A stretch of DNA of 10,741 nucleotides from Nanobdellati archaeon. Lineage in GTDB: Archaea; EX4484-52; JAADEF01. The position numbers and the translations under genes are program-made. The notes beneath the pieces were generated by a model, which worked only from the letters and a program-made list of their open reading frames with translations, was not told the DNA's origin and made no database searches. Below are positions 1 through 4,607 of this stretch, piece by piece. The DNA lies in NCBI GenBank assembly GCA_015520895.1, contig WAPH01000024.1, positions 1 to 10,741 of the forward strand. The letters run 5' to 3'. Each line of letters begins with the position of its first letter. Positions within the stretch are counted from its first letter, which is position 1.

Positions 1-306
1 TTAGATACACCAGTATTAGATGCTTACACCTTAACTTACATAGATAAGGCAGAAGAATCTATTAAACTCCTCTTAGACAACCCTTCTAACCTAAACCTAA
101 CAATAACCTCTATAACCGTAGAAAGCCTATCAAATCCTAATAAGTACTGCTCCTCACATCTTAACAACTCTTATATCTCACCTTTAGGCATAGCATATTA
201 TGCTTTCTCTCCAGATAACTGCTCATTCTATTGCTTAGAAGGAGAGAAGTATAAGGTTATAGTTGCAACAGAATGTGGAACTTATAAGTTTGTTAGGGAT
301 TGTTAA
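1..306 (+). CDS. C-terminal fragment of a small, probably exported Cys-containing protein
   Basis: Frame 1 is open from the window edge to TAA at 304-306, giving the last 101 residues; the start lies outside. I do not recognise a family. The fragment is rich in Thr, Ser, Asn and Tyr, with alternating hydrophobic residues (for example LTITSITVES and KYKVIVATECG) as in beta-sandwich domains, and it has five Cys that could form disulphides. This resembles the C-terminal halves of pilin-like or other cell-surface proteins of archaea, but that is inference from composition only. Codon choice (many ACC, AAC, TCT, CTT) is more C-rich than in the rpo genes and similar to the secreted gene at the other window edge. 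It converges on the tRNA-Gln gene with an 17-base gap. Confidence 0.7.
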   Translation, partial: LDTPVLDAYTLTYIDKAEESIKLLLDNPSNLNLTITSITVESLSNPNKYCSSHLNNSYISPLGIAYYAFSPDNCSFYCLEGEKYKVIVATECGTYKFVRDC

Positions 307-323
307 TCATTAAAATTACTTTA

Positions 324-395
324 TAGCCCCGCGCGGATTCGAACCGCGGTCGCAGGGTCCAAAGCCCTGCATGATTACCACTACACCACGGGGCT
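324..395 (-). tRNA. tRNA-Gln (anticodon TTG)
   Basis: On the minus strand the acceptor arms AGCCCCG (395-389) and CGGGGCT (331-325) pair perfectly over 7 bp, with discriminator A at 324. The anticodon stem CAGGG/CCCTG encloses the loop CTTTGGA, giving anticodon TTG. The T arm is CGCGG, TTCGAAT, CCGCG. The D arm is short (about 3 bp), as is common in Gln tRNAs. No CCA is encoded and there is no intron. A TATA-like element (TGTATAAACT on the plus strand, 414-423) is centred about 24 bases upstream of the 5' end. Confidence 0.95.
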
Positions 396-451
396 GCTTT
401 TATTATACTTATGTGTATAAACTTAAAAAACTTACTCTCTATGATAGAAGT
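396..451. promoter_or_regulatory. Divergent promoter between tRNA-Gln and pyrH
   Basis: This 56-base AT-rich spacer separates the 5' ends of tRNA-Gln (-) and pyrH (+). It holds two TATA-like elements, TTATTATA around 398-405 and TGTATAAACT at 414-423. The second is about 24 bases from the tRNA 5' end reading leftward. Reading rightward it would place a pyrH transcript start near 445, a few bases before the ATG. No SD of the AGGTGA type precedes the pyrH ATG, which fits a leaderless or nearly leaderless mRNA. Assigned by pattern and spacing only. Confidence 0.45.
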
Positions 452-1111
452 ATGATTGTTGTTGTAAGTTTAGGAGGGAGTGTATTAACACAGGCTAATT
501 ATGCTTTCTTAAAAGAATATGCAAACGTAATAAAGAAGTTAGCTTCTTTTTATGAGAAGTGTTATGTGGTGGTAGGAGGAGGCAAGTTGGCACGAGATCT
601 TATAAATGTAGCTAAACAGTATAACTTTAGTAATAATCAACAAGATATGATAGGTATAAAAGCAACAAGAATTAATGCTTTACTTTTTGCTTATGCGCTA
701 GGATATGAGAATTATGAAGTACCTTATGAAGAAGATGATGCATTAGCCAGATCTGAAAAAATTGTAGTAATGGGCGGGGTTAAACCAGGCCAATCAACAG
801 ATGCTGTTGCCGCTAATTTAGCTGTAAAGACTAATGCTTCTATTTTAATTAATGTTACAAGTGTTAATGGTGTTTATAATAAAGATCCTAATAAATATAA
901 GGATGCTGTTTTGTTAAAAGAGTTATGTTATAATGATCTTATAGCTTTGCTAAGTAAAGAATCACAAACACCTGGTAACTATCCTTTATTTGATTTAAAA
1001 GGGTTAAATACTCTCAAAGAAAGTAACATTTCTCTTTATATAATTAACGGTTTAGATCCCAATAATATTCTTAATTACAAAAATGAAGGAACTCAGGTGA
1101 AAAAATGTTAG
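452..1111 (+). CDS. pyrH: UMP kinase (uridylate kinase), archaeal PyrH
   Basis: This is a 219-residue amino acid kinase family protein that phosphorylates UMP to UDP with ATP in pyrimidine nucleotide synthesis in the cytoplasm. Visible motifs are the N-terminal SLGGS phosphate loop (residues 6-10), VVVGGGKLARDL (39-50), the IGIKATRINA segment (67-76) typical of archaeal UMP kinases, GGVKPGQSTDAVAA (108-121), and NVTSVNGVYNKDP (134-146) of the nucleotide-binding half. Length fits the archaeal family (about 220-230). The reading frame is open back to 371, but an ATG there would lie inside tRNA-Gln and add 27 unrelated residues, so I chose the ATG at 452, where homology begins. The 3' end overlaps the next gene by 7 bases, indicating cotranscription. 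Confidence 0.93.
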   Translation: MIVVVSLGGSVLTQANYAFLKEYANVIKKLASFYEKCYVVVGGGKLARDLINVAKQYNFSNNQQDMIGIKATRINALLFAYALGYENYEVPYEEDDALARSEKIVVMGGVKPGQSTDAVAANLAVKTNASILINVTSVNGVYNKDPNKYKDAVLLKELCYNDLIALLSKESQTPGNYPLFDLKGLNTLKESNISLYIINGLDPNNILNYKNEGTQVKKC

Positions 1112-1374
1112 GTAGAGAGCGATGCGAAAAATTAAAAGAACTTATTTTTCTTGAAGATTATGATTATGCTTTATGGGACAAATTAGCTTATAATGATAAC
1201 GAAAGAGACATACTACACAGCATAAGAAATGCTTTACTTTATATATCAAATCATAGACGTCTTAGACCTTTTATTAAAAAAATGTTATTAGAGGCCATAA
1301 ATCAACTAAAAGAAGAACAAAATTGTGATTTAGCAGAGATTATTGAGAGAATTATAGATTCAGTTTCTCCTTAA
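1105..1374 (+). CDS. Unknown 89-residue helical protein downstream of pyrH
   Basis: I do not recognise this protein. It starts within the last codons of pyrH (7-base overlap), with AGGTGA at 1095-1100 placed 4 bases before the ATG, so it is very probably translated from the pyrH transcript. The product is charged and predicted largely alpha-helical: an acidic N-terminal third with LEDYDYALWDKLAYND, then a basic helix (NHRRLRPFIKKMLLEAINQL, around residues 49-68) and an acidic C-terminal helix. Two Cys occur at positions 7 and 74; there is no signal peptide or membrane segment. The last 23 bases overlap, tail to tail, the MBF1 gene on the other strand. The arrangement suggests a conserved partner of pyrH, but function is unknown. 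Confidence 0.8.
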   Translation: MLGRERCEKLKELIFLEDYDYALWDKLAYNDNERDILHSIRNALLYISNHRRLRPFIKKMLLEAINQLKEEQNCDLAEIIERIIDSVSP

Positions 1375-1804
1375 TTAAATCCCCTAATGTTATTTTGGGT
1401 AATTCCTTTTCTTTCACTTCATAATTTTCCTTCTTTTCTATTACTATTAACTTTATTTTAAGAATTCTTTCTAATTTTCTGGCTTCATCAATACTTAAAG
1501 GTAGTTCTTCATCAATTACTTTTTTTAAATATGATTCTTTATAATTATACTTTTTACAGAATTCTTTTAAATCTCTATATTTTTCCAAAATTTTATTCTT
1601 TATTATTACTCCATAATTTTCTATTAGATATTCTTCTTTTTCTTCATCTTTTGTAATAAATCTCATTTTTTTAGGAGGTTTCTGAGATACTTTTTTTCCT
1701 AAACTTGCACACTCCTTGCATACTAGCATTTGACTTCCTTCTATCATAACAGAATATAGCTTTTCAGCTTTTTTACCACATACTTCGCATATAGCATCAT
1801 TCAT
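1352..1804 (-). CDS. mbf1: MBF1-type transcription factor (zinc ribbon plus Cro/C1 HTH)
   Basis: This 150-residue protein has the two-domain layout of archaeal multiprotein bridging factor 1. An N-terminal zinc ribbon is formed by Cys6-x2-Cys9 and Cys29-x2-Cys32. A basic linker (KPPKKMRF) follows. A C-terminal Cro/C1-type helix-turn-helix spans about residues 62-125, starting at ENYGVIIKNKI and ending in the family-typical ARKLERILKIKLI segment. MBF1 is a coactivator-like protein in eukaryotes; archaeal forms associate with ribosomes or act in transcription, and their exact role is not settled. The HTH is more Lys-rich and less typical in its second and third helices than most homologues. The ATG at 1804 has a GTGAT a few bases upstream. 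The gene follows a structured minus-strand RNA and converges with the 89-residue gene, overlapping it by 23 bases. Confidence 0.9.
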   Translation of the reverse strand: MNDAICEVCGKKAEKLYSVMIEGSQMLVCKECASLGKKVSQKPPKKMRFITKDEEKEEYLIENYGVIIKNKILEKYRDLKEFCKKYNYKESYLKKVIDEELPLSIDEARKLERILKIKLIVIEKKENYEVKEKELPKITLGDLIKEKLNL

Positions 1805-1918
1805 GTGATCACGTGCACATAAAATGTTGGGCTCGGACAGGCAGGACGCTTTTTTAACCGATTACCTCGGTGGGGTTAGTCCCGCTCTGTCCGAGGAAAA
1901 TTTTCCGTTTTCCTTTTA

Positions 1919-1949
1919 TAGGGTCTGAGCCGCTGCTCATCATCCCCTA
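1919..1949 (-). other. Kink-turn hairpin (candidate L7Ae site)
   Basis: On the minus strand the C-stem TAGGG/CCCTA (5 bp) is followed by a three-base bulge GAT, then GA opposite GA (tandem sheared G-A pairs), then the NC-stem TGAGC/GCTCA (5 bp) closed by an AGCG loop. This is the complete consensus order of a simple k-turn: C-stem, 3-nt bulge, G-A/A-G, NC-stem. In archaea k-turns are the binding site of ribosomal protein L7Ae in box C/D, H/ACA, RNase P and SRP RNAs and in the L7Ae mRNA leader. Binding here is inferred. Confidence 0.65.
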
Positions 1950-1963
1950 ATCACGCCTTGATC

Positions 1964-1977
1964 CCTCGTATACGCGC
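1964..1977. repeat. 14-base repeat copy 1 with CGTATACG palindromic core
   Basis: CCTCGTATACGCGC occurs here and, identically and in the same orientation, at 2692-2705. The core CGTATACG is an 8-bp palindrome. This copy lies about 25 bases downstream of an AT-rich TATA candidate (1992-1999) reading leftward, close to the expected transcription start of the kink-turn RNA. It could be an operator or part of the transcript's 5' end. Confidence 0.6.
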
Positions 1978-1986
1978 CATCATGAC

Positions 1987-2020
1987 TTAATAATATATTA
2001 ATAAAAAATAATATAAATAA
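1987..2020 (-). promoter_or_regulatory. AT-rich promoter candidate for the kink-turn RNA / MBF1
   Basis: This stretch is almost entirely A and T between two GC-rich blocks. On the minus strand it contains TTAATATATTATT, a good archaeal TATA-like element centred near 1995, predicting a start near 1969. Upstream of it on the same strand the run TTATTTTTTATTA (around 2000-2012) could serve as a U-rich terminator for the micro-ORF transcript ending at 2032. Pattern-based only. Confidence 0.4.
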
Positions 2021-2031
2021 CTTTCGCCTTC

Positions 2032-2139
2032 TCATCTTGCTATCAAAGGCGTTTGAAGGTGAACGGGCTCGAATGGAGGTGTTGGCTCTGCAGGGGCTCT
2101 GTCAAAGGGGTCTGACCATGATACTAATAATCTTACCAT
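2032..2139 (-). CDS. Candidate 35-residue proline-rich micro-protein
   Basis: Reading leftward, the consensus SD AGGTGAT (2150-2144) precedes an ATG at 2139 with the same spacing as the recognised genes here, and a frame of 35 sense codons ends at TGA (2034-2032). The product begins with a short hydrophobic, host-like part (MVRLLVSW) and then becomes proline- and acid-rich (DPFDRAPAEPTPPFEPV). From about codon 10 on, the codons are much more GC-rich than those of the neighbouring genes. I know no family for it. A TATA-like element in the palindrome at 2170-2214 would start its transcript near 2169, and a T-rich stretch follows its stop. The SD is the main support for translation. The alternative is a non-coding GC-rich RNA, although the block shows little self-complementarity. 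Confidence 0.35.
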   Translation of the reverse strand: MVRLLVSWSDPFDRAPAEPTPPFEPVHLQTPLIAR

Positions 2140-2169
2140 TAATATCACCTCAGATAATTATAGCCCTAC

Positions 2170-2214
2170 GCCCCACATAAAACCGTTAAGTTATAAAAGA
2201 GTTTTATGTGGGGC
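2170..2214. repeat. Perfect 14-bp inverted repeat enclosing a bidirectional TATA element
   Basis: GCCCCACATAAAAC (2170-2183) and GTTTTATGTGGGGC (2201-2214) are exact reverse complements separated by 17 bases. The spacer contains TTATAAAAG (2191-2199), which reads as a TATA box in either direction (CTTTTATAA on the minus strand). SD-led micro-ORFs begin on both sides, at 2139 leftward and 2238 rightward. At the usual distance of about 26 bases the two transcripts would start near 2169 and 2221, just outside the two arms. This looks like a divergent promoter flanked by a symmetric operator; if transcribed it would form a strong hairpin. No T-tract follows either arm, so a terminator is less likely. 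Confidence 0.6.
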
Positions 2215-2237
2215 ATTAGAAGTGTTTAGGAGTAAAT

Positions 2238-2324
2238 ATGCCCACTACACACATAGAATATAGGTACAATAGATTAGCAAATGCACTCTTTAGTGCCGCT
2301 ACCCATGCGGCTAACCCTTCATAA
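2238..2324 (+). CDS. Candidate 28-residue micro-protein
   Basis: AGGAG (2228-2232) lies 5 bases before an ATG, and 28 sense codons follow to TAA at 2322-2324. The product begins MPTTHIEYRY and continues with an alanine-rich half (LANALFSAATHAANPS). There is no recognisable family, signal peptide or membrane segment. Its last 49 bases lie within the inverted repeat at 2276-2336, so the same bases may be constrained as RNA structure rather than, or as well as, protein. The TATA-like element at 2191-2199 would give a leader of about 17 bases. The short length makes a chance ORF quite possible. Confidence 0.28.
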   Translation: MPTTHIEYRYNRLANALFSAATHAANPS

Positions 2325-2336
2325 AGTGCATTTGCT
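2276..2336. repeat. 12-bp inverted repeat with inner hairpin (structured RNA or terminator)
   Basis: AGCAAATGCACT (2276-2287) is the exact reverse complement of AGTGCATTTGCT (2325-2336). Inside it GCCGC (2295-2299) pairs with GCGGC (2307-2311) around a 7-base loop TACCCAT, leaving an asymmetric internal loop. The overall form (lower stem, pocket, upper stem) is reminiscent of H/ACA guide RNAs, but I see no k-loop and no clear ACA box after the lower stem. On the plus strand a T-rich stretch (CTCATTTTCATC) follows, so it might end the micro-ORF transcript. I cannot assign the strand with confidence. Confidence 0.55.
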
Positions 2337-2549
2337 CTCATTTTCATCAACTCTTAACTAAATGTTATATTTTAATAGTATTAAAGTATATGTTTATTTG
2401 TAATATTTAAAGTTTTCGGTTATTTTACGTTAATTTTTTAAAATTAATGTTAATCGCATATTTATTTTATCTGCTAATTTTACAACAATCGAGTACATAC
2501 CATAATCTTTTTAAATTTAACATTACTATTAAAATTGTGTTTGATATGT
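2337..2549 (+). promoter_or_regulatory. AT-rich spacer with candidate tRNA-Lys / rpo promoter
   Basis: Most of this 213-base stretch is featureless AT-rich DNA with no credible gene. TTTAAATTTAA at 2510-2520 is the best TATA candidate; its centre predicts a start near 2541, nine bases before the tRNA. An AT palindrome, TTAATTTT and AAAATTAA (2430-2437 and 2440-2447), is likely by chance in such sequence. Because I see no convincing TATA box between the tRNA and rpo5, the same promoter may also feed the rpo operon. Confidence 0.35.
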
Positions 2550-2679
2550 GGGCCCGTAGCTCAGTCTGGTAGAGCACCGGGCTCTTAATACAGAGGGTGA
2601 GGCTTTTAGCCAGACTCATCCAGCCGGGTGAGATGTAGAAGATACCCGGGAGTCGCGGGTTCAAATCCCGTCGGGCCCA
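2550..2679 (+). tRNA. tRNA-Lys (anticodon CTT) with a 56-nt intron
   Basis: The acceptor arms GGGCCCG (2550-2556) and CGGGCCC (2672-2678) pair over 7 bp, with discriminator A at 2679. The D arm is GCTC...GAGC-like, and the T arm is GCGGG, TTCAAAT, CCCGT. The anticodon stem CCGGG (2577-2581) pairs with CCCGG (2645-2649) and the loop reads CTCTTAA once spliced, giving anticodon CTT (2584-2586). The intron is placed at 2588-2643, after position 37; one base of ambiguity exists because the intron and second exon both begin with A. The anticodon region TCTT can pair with AAGA at the intron 3' end, as expected for a bulge-helix-bulge splice site, though the 5' bulge looks relaxed. Mature length is 74 without CCA. 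It lies 32 bases before rpo5 on the same strand. Confidence 0.93.
2588..2643 (+). other. tRNA-Lys intron
   Basis: The intron is 56 bases between positions 37 and 38, the canonical archaeal site. It has its own hairpin, GGGTGAG (2595-2601) with CTCATCC (2615-2621). It also contains CCGGGT (2624-2629), a copy of the 5' anticodon-stem strand, which could pair with ACCCGG at 2644-2649 and compete with the correct stem. Removal would be by the tRNA splicing endonuclease. Confidence 0.8.
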
Positions 2680-2691
2680 TCTTCCTTATTT

Positions 2692-2705
2692 CCTCGTATA
2701 CGCGC
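2692..2705. repeat. 14-base repeat copy 2 with CGTATACG palindromic core
   Basis: Identical to 1964-1977 (CCTCGTATACGCGC). It lies between the tRNA-Lys 3' end and the rpo5 start, 6 bases before the first candidate GTG. An operator shared with the kink-turn RNA/MBF1 unit, or an RNA processing element between tRNA and mRNA, would both fit the position. Confidence 0.6.
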
Positions 2706-2711
2706 ATTTAG

Positions 2712-3059
2712 GTGGTGAATATAAGCAATGTAAAAAAATACGTGTTGGATCATGAATTAGTTCCCGAGCACGTGGTTCTAACCAAAGACGTGGTTAATGA
2801 ATTATTATCTAAATATAATATTTCCTTGAATCAACTTCCTAAAATAAAAGCTTCTGATGCGGTCATACAATTAATAGGTGCAAAACCAGGGGATGTTGTT
2901 AAAATAATAAGATCTAGCTTAACTGCTGGGAAATCTGTATATTATAGGTTAGTTGTTGAGGATGATTATGTTGCTGGCTTAGATGAATCAACAGTTTCTC
3001 CTGAGATATCAGAAGATGAAGTAGAAAGCATGGAAAGTGATGAGTCTGGTGAAGATTAA
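2712..3059 (+). CDS. rpo5: DNA-directed RNA polymerase subunit Rpo5 (RpoH)
   Basis: Rpo5, the homologue of the C-terminal domain of eukaryotic Rpb5, is a small structural subunit at the polymerase jaw. The family signature is clear: LDHELVPEHVVL (residues 12-23), then QLPKIKASDAVIQLIGAKPGD (41-61), VVKIIRSS and VYYRLVV (77-82). The core ends near residue 82. About 33 extra residues follow, 15 of them Asp or Glu, whereas archaeal homologues usually stop soon after the YYRLVV segment at about 75-85 residues. Two in-frame GTG codons (2712 and 2715) are possible starts. No ATG fits, and the adjacent AGGTGG is too close to act as a normal SD, so the start is uncertain by a few residues. First gene of the rpo operon, 26 bases before rpoB''. 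Confidence 0.93.
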   Translation: MVNISNVKKYVLDHELVPEHVVLTKDVVNELLSKYNISLNQLPKIKASDAVIQLIGAKPGDVVKIIRSSLTAGKSVYYRLVVEDDYVAGLDESTVSPEISEDEVESMESDESGED

Positions 3060-3085
3060 TTTGTCTATGGGAGTGTGAGGATATT

Positions 3086-4591
3086 ATGGTAGATAAAAGA
3101 GGGAAATTGCTGAAAAGTTATTTAAAGGAGATGATTGAGTCCAAGGGAATGGCACATCATCAATTGAATTCTTATAACTATTTTATAAGCGAAGGGCTTC
3201 AAAAGACTTTTAATGAGATAGGTAGTATAAGTGTGCCTTTGCCTACTGGTGAAGATGTTGTTCTAAAATTTGGAAAAATAAGTTTAGATAAACCTCAGAT
3301 TAGAGAGGCTGACGGATCTACCACTTATATTCTACCTTATGAAGCAAGATTACGCAACTTAACTTATGCCTCTCCTTTGTATGTAGAAATAACTCCTATT
3401 TTTGAGGGAGTAGAGCACGAGACAGAGGTTGTTAAGATAGGTGATATGCCTGTAATGGTTAAATCTGTACTATGTCCTTTATCTAAAATGAGCAGACAAG
3501 AATTGTTAGAAGTTGGAGAAGATCCTGATGATCCCGGCGGTTACTTTATAATTAATGGAACAGAAAGAGTGCTTGTTCTATCCGAAGATTTGGCACCTCA
3601 ACGCGTAACATATATGATAGAGGATGGTGTTGTTATAGCACGATTAAATAGTGATACAGGGGGTTTTGTTCAAAGACATCATTTTGAAAGAAAGGAAAAT
3701 GGGTTAATAGTCGTAAGGTTTGCTAATATTCTTGATAAACCTGTTAGCATAATAGATTTGATTAGAGCATTAGGTGTAAAAAGCGATAAGGATATAATGT
3801 CTTTAATTGGTGTGGAAGATGATGAAATGGAGGAACTTTTTGTAAATATGTATTCTTCTGCAAGGGATTATGAAGAGGCATTAGAAAATATTGCTAAGAG
3901 TATGAGAATTAGACAAGCAGAAGAAAGAGAAGAGCGTATTTTAAATATTTTGGATAACTATTTGTTGGCTTATTTAGGTAATACTTTTGACTCGCGTTTA
4001 AAGAAAGCAGAACTATTAGCCATAATTACGAGGAATATTATCAGATTGCATTTAGGCAAGATAATGCCTGAGGACATAGACCACTACGGCAATAAACGTA
4101 TTAAATTAGCAGGAGAACTTATAGATCAACTTGTAAGAGCAGTTATTATAGGTAAATGGGGTTTAGTATCTAAACTGCAATTTAGTTATCAAAAGATCAT
4201 GAAGAGAGGAAGAAGAGTTTCAAGATTGCAAAATATAATACCTACTGATGCTTTCAATAATCAAATAATGAGAGCAATGGCAACAGGTACTTGGATCGGT
4301 AATAAAACTGGTATTTCACAGAGATTGGAAAGAACAAATTTCGTAAGGTTTATGACCCATTTACGTAGTATAGTGTCTCCTTTAACTCCAACTCAAGAGC
4401 ACTTTGAGGCAAGGGAATTACATCCTACTAAATTCGGTAGAGTGTGTGCTGTAAGAACTCCTGAAGGTCAGAATATAGGTTTAAGAAACTTTTTAGGTAT
4501 TGCCGCAGAAATAAGTGTTGAGTTAAAAGATGAGGAAAAAGAAAGGGTATTTGATGCTATAAAAAGTATGATTTCCAAACATGAAGCATAA
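3086..4591 (+). CDS. rpoB2: RNA polymerase subunit B'' (N-terminal half of Rpo2)
   Basis: This 501-residue protein is the N-terminal half of the second-largest polymerase subunit (beta homologue): protrusion, lobe and the start of the fork. Recognisable segments include the N-terminal MIESKGMAHHQLNSYNYFI (around 17-35), GGYFIINGTERVL (about 151-163), RRVSRLQN, the LERTNFVRFMTHLRSIVSPL fork region, HFEARELHPT and TPEG (458-461). It ends about 40 residues past TPEG, where split euryarchaeal B'' subunits also end, so this is a natural gene split and not a frameshift. Where many archaea read TPEGPNCGLVKNL this protein has TPEGQNIGLRNFL. The start has a GTGAGG 5 bases upstream; a 16-base gap leads to the next ATG. 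Confidence 0.96.
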   Translation: MVDKRGKLLKSYLKEMIESKGMAHHQLNSYNYFISEGLQKTFNEIGSISVPLPTGEDVVLKFGKISLDKPQIREADGSTTYILPYEARLRNLTYASPLYVEITPIFEGVEHETEVVKIGDMPVMVKSVLCPLSKMSRQELLEVGEDPDDPGGYFIINGTERVLVLSEDLAPQRVTYMIEDGVVIARLNSDTGGFVQRHHFERKENGLIVVRFANILDKPVSIIDLIRALGVKSDKDIMSLIGVEDDEMEELFVNMYSSARDYEEALENIAKSMRIRQAEEREERILNILDNYLLAYLGNTFDSRLKKAELLAIITRNIIRLHLGKIMPEDIDHYGNKRIKLAGELIDQLVRAVIIGKWGLVSKLQFSYQKIMKRGRRVSRLQNIIPTDAFNNQIMRAMATGTWIGNKTGISQRLERTNFVRFMTHLRSIVSPLTPTQEHFEARELHPTKFGRVCAVRTPEGQNIGLRNFLGIAAEISVELKDEEKERVFDAIKSMISKHEA

Positions 4592-4607
4592 TCAATAGGT
4601 GAAATTC

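Larger units (their letters stand above)
1832..1980 (-). ncRNA. GC-rich structured RNA or long MBF1 leader with kink-turn
   Basis: This block is clearly more GC-rich than the flanking DNA and folds best on the minus strand. Reading 5' to 3' on that strand, the first hairpin (1949-1919) is a kink-turn. A composite stem follows: CTCGGACAG (1895-1887) pairs with CTGTCCGAG (1840-1832), CGGGAC (1884-1879) with GTCCTG (1847-1842) including one G-U, and ACCGA (1871-1867) with TCGGT (1861-1857) around a GGTAA loop. The G-U pair and the tandem G-A pairs hold only on the minus strand; on the plus strand they would be A-C and C-T mismatches. I could not match it to RNase P RNA, SRP RNA, 5S rRNA or a C/D guide. 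It ends about 28 bases before the MBF1 ATG, so it could be an independent RNA or the MBF1 5' leader. Confidence 0.55.

Noticed and set aside
371..451. N-terminal extension of pyrH starting at 371
   Set aside because: The ATG at 371 is inside the tRNA-Gln gene and the extra 27 residues have no kinase homology; the family N-terminus begins at the ATG at 452.
1854..1943. 29-codon minus-strand ORF inside the kink-turn RNA block
   Set aside because: It has no well-placed SD, an in-frame stop lies just upstream, and the bases are better explained by the k-turn and long stem. An open frame of this length is expected by chance in GC-richer sequence.
1919..1960. Box C/D guide RNA
   Set aside because: An ATGATGA resembling box C occurs on the minus strand, but no CTGA boxes D or D' follow at suitable spacing.
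1820..2140. RNase P RNA or SRP RNA
   Set aside because: I looked for the conserved GGAAAGTCC and ACAGAA regions of RNase P RNA and the GGAAGCAGC-type helix 8 of SRP RNA on both strands and found neither in proper order. A covariance-model search would settle it.
2118..2180. 20-codon plus-strand ORF encoding a hydrophobic peptide
   Set aside because: It lies antisense to the better supported 35-codon ORF, runs into the inverted repeat and has only a weak GGGGT upstream.
2276..2336. Riboswitch (TPP- or preQ1-like)
   Set aside because: Short words such as ACCCTTC recall the TPP element, but the rest of the consensus is missing and there is no downstream metabolic gene.
2467..2664. 65-codon minus-strand ORF
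   Set aside because: It runs antisense through the tRNA-Lys gene and its intron and has no SD; it is a chance frame.
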